Assembly: GCA_964019415.1 (NCBI GenBank)
Contig: OZ025872.1
Location: 6,117,822 to 6,181,821 of the forward strand
Reading direction: 5' to 3'
Source: Ianthella basta
Taxonomy: Eukaryota; Porifera; Demospongiae; Verongiida; Ianthellidae
Length of the DNA stretch: 64,000 nt
Below are positions 51,401 to 56,830 of the stretch, in pieces; the stretch's first letter is position 1; each line of letters opens with the position of its first letter. A model generated the notes under the pieces. The model was not told the origin of the DNA and did not search any database. It worked only from the letters and a program-made list of their open reading frames with translations. Made by a program: the position numbers and the translations under genes.

Positions 51401-53414
51401 TGCGTGCTGACTCATTTCCAAGGAGTAACTGTATCCTTGGGGAAAGCATGTACATGAGCAATTACCCACATCTCCAGAAGTTGGTACATGCAACTTCATG
51501 GCTAAATTGATTGTCATGACCTTTCTGCTCTTTGTTTACTTTACGAGGTGTTGGTTGATTTAGGTGATAATGAAGCGTTCTAGGCTCTTACTTGGTTACT
51601 GCAGTGCAGTATCTGAATACTGCACTGGTGGTCTCTTTGTTGTATGTGGTCATCATATGGTAAACATGTGACAAAGTGTTGAAATGCCATTTGCTTGAAC
51701 TGCAGGAAGTTCGCTTTCAGAAGGTGATGCAGGAGTCAATACCACACTTTCTTTTGCTAAGAAGTAATGAGTGGCAGCTATTCATGGAAGCATTGTAGAT
51801 AGCGGACATTGTCTTAGAGGACAAGGTTTGTTGGCAATCAGTATAGGGATCAAATGAAGTCAAATGTTTACCATTTCATGTCTAATAATTGATGACAAGT
51901 AGAATGCCCAAGATGGCCATGGGCTATATCTACAAATGATGCAACTATGCTGCTGAACCAGTTTTACGTGACAAACTACTTTTGTAGAACATAGATCAGA
52001 GTTTCCTGTCTTTTGCATATATTTTATGTGTACAGCACACATTACTGCGAAAAGGACTGGGGATCTGCCAAATTTAAAACCAGTCAAAAAACTTTTCATA
52101 ACTAATCTTCCAAACTTTGTGCCCGCAAGTATTTCCCACTATAAGTTCGTTAGAATAATCGAAGCATTGAGAAGCCCAAATCAGAATATACTCTTGAAGA
52201 AGGGCTCACCTTGAGTATGTGAAGGATAATTCACTGTATCAAGAGCAGCTTCTGGTTGGAAATGGATATCTGCAGTCATACACAAGAAGACAATAGCTGG
52301 GATAAAATTTTATACACCGCAAGGCGACCAAAGGAGATACACACTAGATTCAATCCTAACTTTACTGGCTTTGTCAGCATGTATGTATAGCAGCTACCAG
52401 ATACATAGTTTAGTTGATCTAGTCCCAAAGATGCTATCAGTTCACACAGCCTTGAGGTGAAATCATAGCATACCAGTATACCCCCAGATAATACAAGTAT
52501 ACATGCTTTCCTATTACCACAACATGTACAGCCATGTTCCACAGGCATAGAGCAACAGTGCATGACACCACAGAGTCAAAATGCAAAGTAATGTTTGGAA
52601 GCTCAAGTAAAATTTTCAAACAAGCCTGAGACAAACAGTGTGTGATCGAATGACAAACACACAAAATGTCAAGTGACAATTTAGCTGCCTTTGTTTGTTC
52701 AAACTAGAAATGTACTTCCTTCTTAACTAAGGTAAGGTGGGGTAACTTGGAATGCTGGGTAACTTGGAACGAACCTTGTAACAGCGGAACGGGCACTTCT
52801 AGAAACACTTCGTTTGGTCGTTTTTGAATGCAGCCTAGTGCCCTTCCTGACCTGTGCTGCCCGGGCTTCTGGCTTCTGCGGAGTCCACGACTCGCGTGTT
52901 CAAATGTGACTAACATGAAAAGTCCAAGTCTGTTTACTGTCCTGTGACTGGGGAGGGGTAACCTCATGTATCAACATGTTTTCGGCGATCCAGCTTAATT
53001 CTTCTGGGCAAGTGACACAGAAAAGTAATGAACGAAGAATCTCCCTTCACGCCCTCCCCATATATTTTGTTCCAAGTTACCCCGTTTTACCTTATAATAG
53101 AAAGTAATAGGTGCAATAAAGTATTCCAAGCAACGGAACGCATGGCTTTACTCGACACAACGACAGTCAACCCTGCTAGCTACTGGTCTAGACTGCCGTG
53201 TAGCCATATCTTTACTTGCGAAACACAACCGACTTCCCGCCAGTCTGTTGCGTGTATGTGCGCAGAACGCACGCATTCGTCGCACACACTCACCAGGTTC
53301 ACTATGGCCTTCCCGACCATTTGCTTGTTGTCCATTGGAAATGCGCTTTTCTTCATCATCATCTTGGCCATCACTGGGAGGTAGTTCCACTAGGGGTACC
53401 AAGTTGCCACTCAT
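24493..53414 (-). CDS. TRP channel gene B: ankyrin-repeat, TRPV-like cation channel, 21 exons, up to 1039 aa
   Basis: Exons: 53414-53294, 52269-52210, 50669-50610, 48694-48635, 43530-43459, 43376-43168, 41558-41400, 40738-39921, 38804-38723, 35351-35193, 34757-34687, 34588-34394, 34273-34100, 32479-32279, 31850-31770, 29144-28955, 27363-27242, 27086-27054, 24986-24888, 24732-24658, 24571-24493 (TAA). All phases join. The ATG opens MSGNLVPLVELPPSDG. Exons 2-4 are related 20-codon cassettes. Residues about 248-519 hold ankyrin repeats (GVFPIHVAAED, RKTALHHAVRF, DGDTHLHIAAD, GNTPLDCAAL). S1-S2 about 624-688, S3-S4 about 689-746, S5 about 747-780 (TLFIIIKRDLSRFLIVFLVY), pore helix YIWNTFYLGLRIMIQGG, S6 FLTVTVLMMLNVLIAQMSDT. 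The tail has helical heptads (MEVMMGKMKKSLKNDLKVLR). Predicted plasma-membrane cation channel. Exons match gene A nearly one for one. Introns reach 6 kb and hold most of the window's transposons. Confidence 0.88.
25157..25923. mobile_element. Non-autonomous element of the GTTGCCATGGCAAC family, copy 1
   Basis: It begins GTTGCCATGGCAATG and ends TTGGTCAGCATTTAACTATTAC. The full length matches 43801-44555 in the opposite orientation, including TTTAGAGC-containing segments, CTGCAGCTGTGATAGCAATA and CAGGGTAAAG. The last 110 bp form a hairpin around a GGGCGCTTCGCGCC loop cassette. No transposase. It sits in TRP gene B between the exons at 27054 and 24986. Confidence 0.75.
28537..28899. mobile_element. 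Related shorter element of the GTTGCCATGGCAAC family
   Basis: It starts GTTGCCATGGTAAG and ends TGGTCGCCATTTAACTATTAC. The terminal hairpin of about 120 bp resembles that of the 25157 and 43801 elements, but the interior differs and holds a tandem repeat of TATAAATCCCATA with GTACGTTG. It lies just 3' of the S6 exon of TRP gene B. Confidence 0.6.
29225..31000. mobile_element. Long foldback element (about 1.8 kb) with nested TIR element
   Basis: The outer arms are inverted copies: CCATATCACCTAAGAGTCCA opposite a CTAGCCCTGGGCTTGTAGGTGATATG stretch (quoted part TTGTAGGTGATATGAG), and ACATGTCAGCAAGCAAAG opposite CTTTGCTTGCTGACATGT. Inside, CCCAGGC-type ends at 29535 and 30683 belong to the same family as 13243-14087. 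At 30072-30533 a second element is nested. The arms total roughly 430 bp each. It occupies the intron between the pore exon (31770) and S6 exon (29144) of TRP gene B. No transposase gene is seen. Confidence 0.65.
30072..30533. mobile_element. TIR element TACCGTAAATATTCTAATATAGGCGCC, copy 1
   Basis: The ends TACCGTAAATATTCTAATAT / GGGGCGCCTATATTAGAACT are inverted copies. A second copy lies at 50031-50588 and a related element at 61862-62311. The interior encodes a short peptide with an AT-hook-like KRPVGRPRK (start 30319) shared by the second copy, the likely relic of a transposon DNA-binding protein. It is nested in the foldback 29225-31000. Confidence 0.7.
31111..31670. mobile_element. TIR element with AAGGGTCTGGTYAGACT ends
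   Basis: The left end AAAAGGGTCTGGTCAGACTT and right end AGTCTAACCAGACCCTTATC are inverted copies over about 17 bp. The 560-bp interior has no recognisable gene. It lies between the pore exon and the foldback element in TRP gene B. Confidence 0.55.
32558..32815. mobile_element. Near-perfect hairpin MITE
   Basis: Two arms of about 115-120 bp (ending in GGCTGTTACACAGTGGAGCA and its complement) are almost exact inverted copies around a ~30-bp centre. The high arm identity suggests recent activity. A single-arm relative, GGCTGTTACACGGTGGAGCA, occurs at about 48359 and a weaker relative at about 47590. It lies in TRP gene B just upstream of the S5 exon. Confidence 0.8.
32880..34095. other. Intron sequence of TRP gene B without recognised features
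   Basis: About 1.2 kb between the hairpin MITE and the S3-S4 exon. Short open frames on both strands look random; no splice-framed exon or element ends were found. Confidence 0.4.
35700..36090 (+). mobile_element. Gypsy-type LTR retrotransposon fragment, gag-protease part
   Basis: The plus strand holds short open pieces: FDFKTLHDEQDWWKHRF (gag-like) and VLVNGHEVPFKVDAGAEVT, the pattern of a retropepsin active site in which the usual Asp-Thr-Gly reads Asp-Ala-Gly. Stops and frame changes surround it. A second Gypsy-like piece lies at 37455-37620, with a pogo/Tigger element between, so the Tigger probably inserted into the Gypsy copy. All inactive. Confidence 0.6.
36095..37447 (+). pseudogene. 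pogo/Tigger-type DDE transposase, disrupted
   Basis: Pieces in order: ANATDTIKLPL, VTGKAKCPGG, NAW and LLFHNSFIP; then, after an insertion (36274-36503), VRKERSSLG, AVLVLDNCSAHPNEEDF, SDDGNISALFLLPNVTSLIQ and LKSVNMKIVTELIAESGG. This is the catalytic DDE region of Tigger/CENP-B-like transposases; LDNC carries the second acidic residue. There is a frameshift near 36755 and a TGA at 36855-36857 where the family has Trp, plus stops near 36090-36150. A terminal inverted repeat of Tigger type ends near 37447 (GAATAACTGAGGATTCACTG) followed by TA. No 5' end was recognised. It lies in a TRP gene B intron and cannot make an active protein. Confidence 0.8.
36274..36503. mobile_element. Head-to-head palindromic insertion carrying two hammerhead-like motifs
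   Basis: Two arms of about 90 bp or more are near-exact inverted copies meeting at about 36412. Each arm holds a CTGAAGAAG - 7-bp hairpin (GACCAGA/TCTGGTC) - GAAACGTC motif, at 36359-36391 (minus) and 36422-36454 (plus). The whole insert is flanked by a 13-bp direct repeat CTCATTCATCCCT (36261-36273 and 36504-36516) and interrupts the Tigger transposase frame at NSFIP. A single-arm version lies at 55939-56091. Confidence 0.75.
37455..37620 (+). mobile_element. Gypsy-type pol fragment (protease-RT spacer)
   Basis: The plus strand reads EQYHTLLTGLGTFKGSSYTN followed by QLKPDAKPKVTV, the segment upstream of the reverse transcriptase in Gypsy-like pol proteins (GLGTF..LKPDAKP). It is short and ends in stop codons. 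It is probably the 3' continuation of the fragment at 35700-36090. Confidence 0.6.
37764..38251. mobile_element. piggyBac-like non-autonomous element with TTAA target duplication
   Basis: CCCATTAGTGCTGAA at the left end and TTCGGCACTAATGGG at the right are inverted copies with one mismatch, and each is directly flanked by TTAA (37760-37763 and 38252-38255). TTAA plus CCC-starting ends is the hallmark of piggyBac insertions. 488 bp, no transposase. A minus-strand open frame just outside (37753 downward) starts with a peptide including HFTGQEVLSILEEEEEEM, reminiscent of piggyBac N-termini, but this is weak. Confidence 0.7.
39386..39820. mobile_element. TIR element with GCGGATTTGAGAAAG ends, copy 1
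   Basis: Left end GCGGATTTGAGAAAGGGACC and right end GGTCTCTCTTTTCAAATCCGC (partly quoted) are inverted copies. A related element lies at 41762-42378; both hold GGACTA, a GGTTTCAAACTTG-like segment and GTTTTCGCC near the right end. It is in the intron 3' of the gene B ankyrin exon. A partial end also lies at 35082-35110. Confidence 0.6.
41762..42378. mobile_element. TIR element with GGATTTGAGAAAAGGTCCAA ends, copy 2
   Basis: The ends GGATTTGAGAAAAGGTCCAA and TTGGACCTTTTCTCAAATC are inverted copies. The interior resembles 39386-39820 in several blocks but is longer. No gene. It lies in TRP gene B between the exons at 43168 and 41558. Confidence 0.6.
43801..44555. mobile_element. Non-autonomous element of the GTTGCCATGGCAAC family, copy 2 (inverted)
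   Basis: It is the reverse-orientation partner of 25157-25923, starting GTAATAGTTAAATGCTGACC and ending GTTACCATGGCAAC. The hairpin end holds the GAGGGCGCAAAGCGCCCGAG loop cassette. No coding capacity. It lies in the intron between gene B exons at 48635 and 43530. Confidence 0.75.
45406..46805 (+). pseudogene. Reverse-transcriptase-type retroelement, C-terminal part, degenerate
   Basis: Plus-strand pieces: VKPEHRLAAELQFQGTAVNI, VSRWVSEIENLADTATTQPQ, MNEWIFLMRTITNIDDLFQP, LEEAIR, ALPVWHGGLGIP, DALCLRFCW, CPCGQSF, CHNAIRDATAHLLTDVHPNM and EREKRHCYEQHILDVEHG. I recognise these as the region after the reverse transcriptase in a retroelement ORF that is repeated in sponge and cnidarian genomes; I cannot name its clade. 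At least five frameshifts or stops break it. It lies in a TRP gene B intron on the opposite strand. Confidence 0.6.
46810..47580. other. Intron sequence of TRP gene B without recognised features
   Basis: Unremarkable AT-rich sequence following the retroelement relic; no exon, element ends or hairpins were found. Confidence 0.35.
48877..49266 (+). CDS. Open reading frame of 129 codons nested in TRP gene B intron, unknown
   Basis: The frame runs from ATG at 48877 to a TGA at 49264. It is charged and helix-like towards the end (RRDLHLRLLQRRQSCRLEES, then VFPPNWKEIYRAQEAQQQMK). It has no signal peptide or membrane segment. I do not recognise a family. It lies on the strand opposite to TRP gene B, inside the 1.2-kb block that unit 2 of the tandem duplication lacks. 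It could be a nested small gene, a transposon-derived exon, or chance; coding-like composition is the only support. Confidence 0.3.
   Translation: MVDMNVFGALLPNTNSVCLKQCKLPTQRMSSETVIMFKELSRNLVLITRDCTCRPPYITEHLRMMEDRRDLHLRLLQRRQSCRLEESRVTLTVFPPNWKEIYRAQEAQQQMKAEKGLNSAVKYDIEQKT
50031..50588. mobile_element. TIR element TACCGTA...GGCGCC, copy 2
   Basis: The ends TACCGTATAATTTCTAATAT and GTAGAAACTATACGGTA are inverted copies, and the interior matches 30072-30533, including the AAGCACCCTTGGGCATTGGA block and the AT-hook-like coding piece. It interrupts unit 1 of the tandem duplication next to a cassette exon and is absent from unit 2, so it probably inserted after that duplication. Confidence 0.7.
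52728..53096. mobile_element. TIR element with GGGGTAACTTGGAA ends
   Basis: Left end TAAGGTAAGGTGGGGTAACT and right end CCCCGTTTTACCTTATA (with GTTCCAAGTTACC before it) are inverted copies over about 25 bp. A second GGGTAACTTGGAAC lies 16 bp inside the left end. 369 bp, no gene; in the first intron of TRP gene B. Confidence 0.6.
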
Positions 53415-53900
53415 TCTTCACTTTTGCTAGGGAACCCCAACTCCGGCAACGCGAGGAATGTGTCGTCACAAACTCAGCTAGCTTGCTGTTTGCTCTCTAC
53501 CAGCAGTCACTTGGCCGGAGAGAGGATCTCCCTTCACGCCCTACGGCAACAGGCGTGTACTCACCAAAGGACGTAGTGTGCCAAACAGGAAGTCCTCATC
53601 TTTATTAAATTACGGATGTGACTGTCAGACTATGAATCTTACTATAATGCACCGATTCTCTGTTTGTTTGTTTGTATGTCACGGTAAAAAATCTGTCCCG
53701 CTTAGGGGGGCGCCGCCAAATTCGACATGCCGGTCGAGGGCAGCCTGGGACATGTTCCTTTGGGGCTGACGCTTCCCAAGCTTCCCTGCTGCAGAAGATT
53801 GCGGCACTGTCTTTTCTCCGCGGCGCCGATCGGCCATTTTATTCTACGTCATGCGGTGCATACCGTTCCGTCCCTAGAATGTGACCCACATCCGGTTGGT
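53415..53900. promoter_or_regulatory. GC-rich presumptive promoter/5' region of TRP gene B
   Basis: The stretch upstream of the gene B start codon is GC- and CpG-richer than the surroundings (for example GGCGCCGCC and CGCGGCGCCGATCGG), as expected of a promoter. No TATA box or initiator can be identified with confidence. It overlaps a small minus-strand open frame at 53837-53679. Confidence 0.35.
53679..53837 (-). CDS. Small basic open reading frame upstream of TRP gene B, 52 aa, unknown
   Basis: ATG at 53837 in a favourable AAAATGGCC context opens MADRRRGEKTVPQSSAAGKL and later MSQAALDRHVEFGGAPLSG before a TGA at 53681-53679. It is short, basic and GC-rich. It could be the first exon of another gene, an upstream ORF in the gene B transcript, or chance. 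No family recognised. Confidence 0.25.
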   Translation of the reverse strand: MADRRRGEKTVPQSSAAGKLGKRQPQRNMSQAALDRHVEFGGAPLSGTDFLP

Positions 53901-54082
53901 AATCTAATTATGCGCCCTCTAACTGCACACTTTAGCACCTCAGCCAGCTCATGCATAGACACAGGAGGTGTCTATGGCTCATGTTGCACATTGTTTACAC
54001 AACACCCCTCAATCCTGTGCTCTTGCGGTACCTTCTGAAGCCAGCACCAGAACAAGGTAAACCAAGTTCCCTTTACTGTGGT

Positions 54083-54232
54083 CTTCATCTGACAGCCTTC
54101 ATCTGACAGCCTTCATCTGACAGCTTCATCTGACAGCCTTCATCTGACAGCTTCATATGCATCTGACAGCCTTCATCTGACAGCTTCATCTGACAGCCTT
54201 TGTCTGACAGTCTTCATCTGATAGCCTTCGTC
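54083..54232. repeat. Minisatellite, CTTCATCTGACAGC(C) unit
   Basis: About nine imperfect tandem copies of a 16-18-bp unit CTTCATCTGACAGC(CT). Confidence 0.92.
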
Positions 54233-54234
54233 GG

Positions 54235-54587
54235 GCTGCCGTCGTGGGTGCGCCGGAGCAGGGAAGTCTGCCTTTGGTGGGCTTTCCTGCTAGTATTTGT
54301 AATACATACCTAGCTATGAATATCACAATGATATCTTTAAGGCAGAAACATCCCTCAGACCCTGCTTAGACCTATAAATAAGGCGTAGAAAGTTTGTCCC
54401 TAAAGTGGCTACAAATTAAAATTTAGCCCCAGCAAAATTTAGCCCTATAAGTCCAGGACGTTGTGGGTTACACTAATAAATGTTCAGTCACAATGTAGGA
54501 TTGTTGGTTGGCTATTGCATGGACATGATTGCATGAGGTATAGCGATTTGTTCTGTTCCAACCACAAAATCACAATGAATCAATACT
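54235..54587. other. Non-coding stretch between minisatellite and Penelope-like element
   Basis: About 350 bp with no recognised gene or repeat, apart from two close copies of an AATTTAGCCC motif near 54420-54445. Confidence 0.35.
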
Positions 54588-55584
54588 GACATTTCAGCCA
54601 CATGCTGTGGCCTTCATCAGAGTACATGCACAGAAACAAAACTGTAAGGAGGTAGGAAGTCTGCACTAAATAAACAGTTACTCTACACTATCTTGTAAAG
54701 GCCTGAGTGGCTAGGAAAAGTATCCATGTTCAATTCTCTGTTAACACTAGCCAGAATTCACAATCTCTTATTAGACATTTCGGTAGCAGTCGGCTACCTT
54801 CATCAGTAAATGGCATAAGAAAGCACTGTACTCTGTCTAAATAGCATGTGGTGACATAGCATGATGAATAACAACTGGGGGTGATAATGTTAGATAACAG
54901 ACGATGAGGGTAAAAAACATTGTGTCACCCCTTTGGTCTCATGGCTGTCTACAGCTTACTTGATCAACATGTCTTTTACCCTCATTGTCTGTTATCTAAC
55001 ATTATCACCCCCAGTTGTTATTCATCATGCTATGTCACCACATGCTATTTAGACAGAGTACAGTGCTTTCTTATGCCACTTACTGATGAAGATAGCCGAC
55101 TGCTACCGAAGCGTCTAATAAGAGATTGTGAATTCTGTTAACAGAGAATTGAACATGAATACTCTACACTAATTCGTCAGACAAAGGATGACATCATGCA
55201 TCTATATAGGGTAGTTCAAGTCCTGCTCTGTGGCTGTCTTCTCAGTGGTCTGTTGACGAGGTGCTTCCAACATCCTTTGATGCTGAGACCCTGGTCCACT
55301 CTAAGACAAGAATTATGCAGGGTCATAGGCAAAGACCCTGTGTGGAAAGGGTCTGGAGTAGTGTATGAGATTCCTTGCAGCTGGGGACAATCGTACATAG
55401 GTGAAACCAAAAGGGCATTGAGATCAGGCTGAAAGAACACCATGGCCAGGTGGCTACAAGAAGAGGTGAGATAGAAAAATCAGCCGTTGCAGAGCATGCT
55501 TGGTCCCAACATCACCAGCCCCTGTGGGGGGAGACAAAAGTCCTGAATCGGTATTCATATAACTTCCTCAATTCAATTGAATGA
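54588..55584 (+). mobile_element. Penelope-like element remnant with GIY-YIG endonuclease and hammerhead-like motifs
   Basis: The 3' part (55205-55584) encodes a GIY-YIG domain of Penelope type: STLRQELCRVIGKDP, then GSGVVYEIPC, SYIGETKRALRS, and after a one-base frameshift near 55427 LKEHHGQVATRRGEIEKSAV and AEHAWSQHH, ending at a TGA. Upstream, 54714-54915 and 54970-55162 form a long inverted repeat with near-identical arms. Three CTGATGAAG-hairpin-GAAnnGTC motifs lie at 54588-54620 (minus), 54774-54806 (minus) and 55083-55115 (plus). Penelope elements are known to carry hammerhead ribozymes in their terminal repeats. No reverse transcriptase is left. Inactive because of truncation and frameshift. 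Confidence 0.75.
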
Positions 55585-55760
55585 AAGTATTTCCCCTCAC
55601 TTGAGCTCACCATCCAATTCCCCCTCACTTGAGTTCACCAGCCAATTCCCCTTCACATGAACTTCTTCAAGTGATAGGTAAATAGGTAAAACAATTTGAA
55701 TTGCTTTAGTCCAAATTCAGTTAAGTTCCTCAATTCAATTGAATGAAAGTTGGAATTTCA
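55560..55760. repeat. Short direct repeats after the Penelope-like fragment
   Basis: CCTCAATTCAATTGAATGAA occurs at about 55566 and again at about 55732. Between them a unit containing CCCCTCACTTGAG and CACCA.CCAATTCC is repeated in tandem two to three times. It probably belongs to the 3' terminal region of the Penelope-like element. Confidence 0.7.
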
Positions 55761-55888
55761 CCAATACTTCCTCACTTAATTGATCTTCTTCAAGTCAGGG
55801 GGTATTCGAATTGGTATATAAGCAATTATAAATCACTTCAGTTGAAATTAAGTCAGATAACGTACGATGGAAGGAGGATTTACTACAT

Positions 55889-56830
55889 TGTATGATGCCT
55901 GTAAACCATGGGACATTATTTTATGCATGTACAGTCATCAGAAAGGGTTGGTTATCTGATCTTCGCCCTGAAGAAGACCAGAGCATCTGGTCGAAACGTC
56001 GGCAAGGTTTTCAACCCTGTTGTGAAGCTGGTATTACATAACCAACCCTTTCTGATGCCTGAGCCAGCTGAGAAGCCCTCACTTCATGTATAGTCATAAT
56101 TAGAATGACACATTATAAATCCACTATAATAAATATAATATATACATTAGGTGATAGTGTCACAGAATCTGGGAAAGCTATATATAATTGATCATAAACT
56201 GTGAACAGCTATATAGGGTTTTGGCAAGCTAGGACCTAGCAAAGCAGTCATGTACAGCATAATTTTATGCATTCTAGTTTCCATGCAACGCAATTTCACC
56301 ATGGATGCCACTGTTAAGCTGCAGCTATATAACACCCCTGCATTCTTATAATTAATAATGTCATCATTTGCTAACCATAATTATCATTAATTGGCCCTGG
56401 AATTCTCAACACATACTACCTTGACACACAATTGCATCATTACTATAGTACTATTGCTAAATTGTATGATGCCTGTATAGCCATAGGACACCATGATTAT
56501 TATATACAGTCATAATTATAATGACACATTATAAATTCAAACAAATACATTAGATACATTAGGCGATAGTGTCACAGATTCTGGAAAAGCTATACAATTG
56601 ATCATGAACTGTGAACAAGAAATGTGGCAAGCACCGCAGAGCAGTCATGTACACCATATGCAGTCTGCTTTTCAACACTGTGCCATTGTTAAGCTGCAGC
56701 TAGATAATACCTCTGCATTCTTAATAATGTCATCATTTGCTAACCATATAATATTAATTGGCCCGGCCTGGAATTCTTAACACATACCACCTTGACACAC
56801 AATCGCATCATTACTATAGTCTGCTTATAT
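55889..56830. repeat. Tandem duplication, two units of about 370-430 bp
   Basis: Unit 1 (55889-56462) and unit 2 (56463-56830) share TTGTATGATGCCTGTA, CATAATTATAATGACACATT-like sequence, GATAGTGTCACAG, GTTAAGCTGCAGCTA and ACCTTGACACACAAT in order. Unit 1 is longer because it holds the 153-bp insert 55939-56091. Confidence 0.85.
55939..56091 (+). mobile_element. Small insertion element with one hammerhead-like motif
   Basis: Compared with unit 2 of the tandem duplication, unit 1 has an extra 153 bp flanked by the direct repeat AGTCAT (55933-55938 and 56092-56097). The insert begins CAGAAAGGGTTGGTTA, has the inverted TAACCAACCCTTTCTG at about 56037-56054, and ends with a tail GCCAGCTGAGAAGCCCTCAC. 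Its core 55968-56000 is CTGAAGAAG, a 7-bp stem (GACCAGA/TCTGGTC) with a GCA loop, then GAAACGTC. The same sequence forms both arms of the palindrome at 36274-36503. Confidence 0.8.

Larger units (their letters stand above)
47789..52570. repeat. Tandem segmental duplication containing TRP gene B cassette exons
   Basis: Unit 1 consists of blocks 47789-48350, 49575-49990 and 50610-51060. Unit 2 has the same blocks in the same order at 51118-51680, 51685-52190 and 52210-52570. Shared stretches include GGTGTATTGGCGCCGATTGC and GTATCTGAATACTGCACTGG. Each unit ends with one 60-nt coding cassette (50669-50610; 52269-52210) and its downstream flank. Unit 1 additionally holds 48351-49574 (with the third cassette exon) and the TIR element 50031-50588. 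Confidence 0.8.

Noticed and set aside
53028-53608. Plus-strand frames of 118 and 130 codons over gene B exon 1
   Set aside because: They are antisense shadows of the coding exon 53414-53294 and extend into the TIR element.
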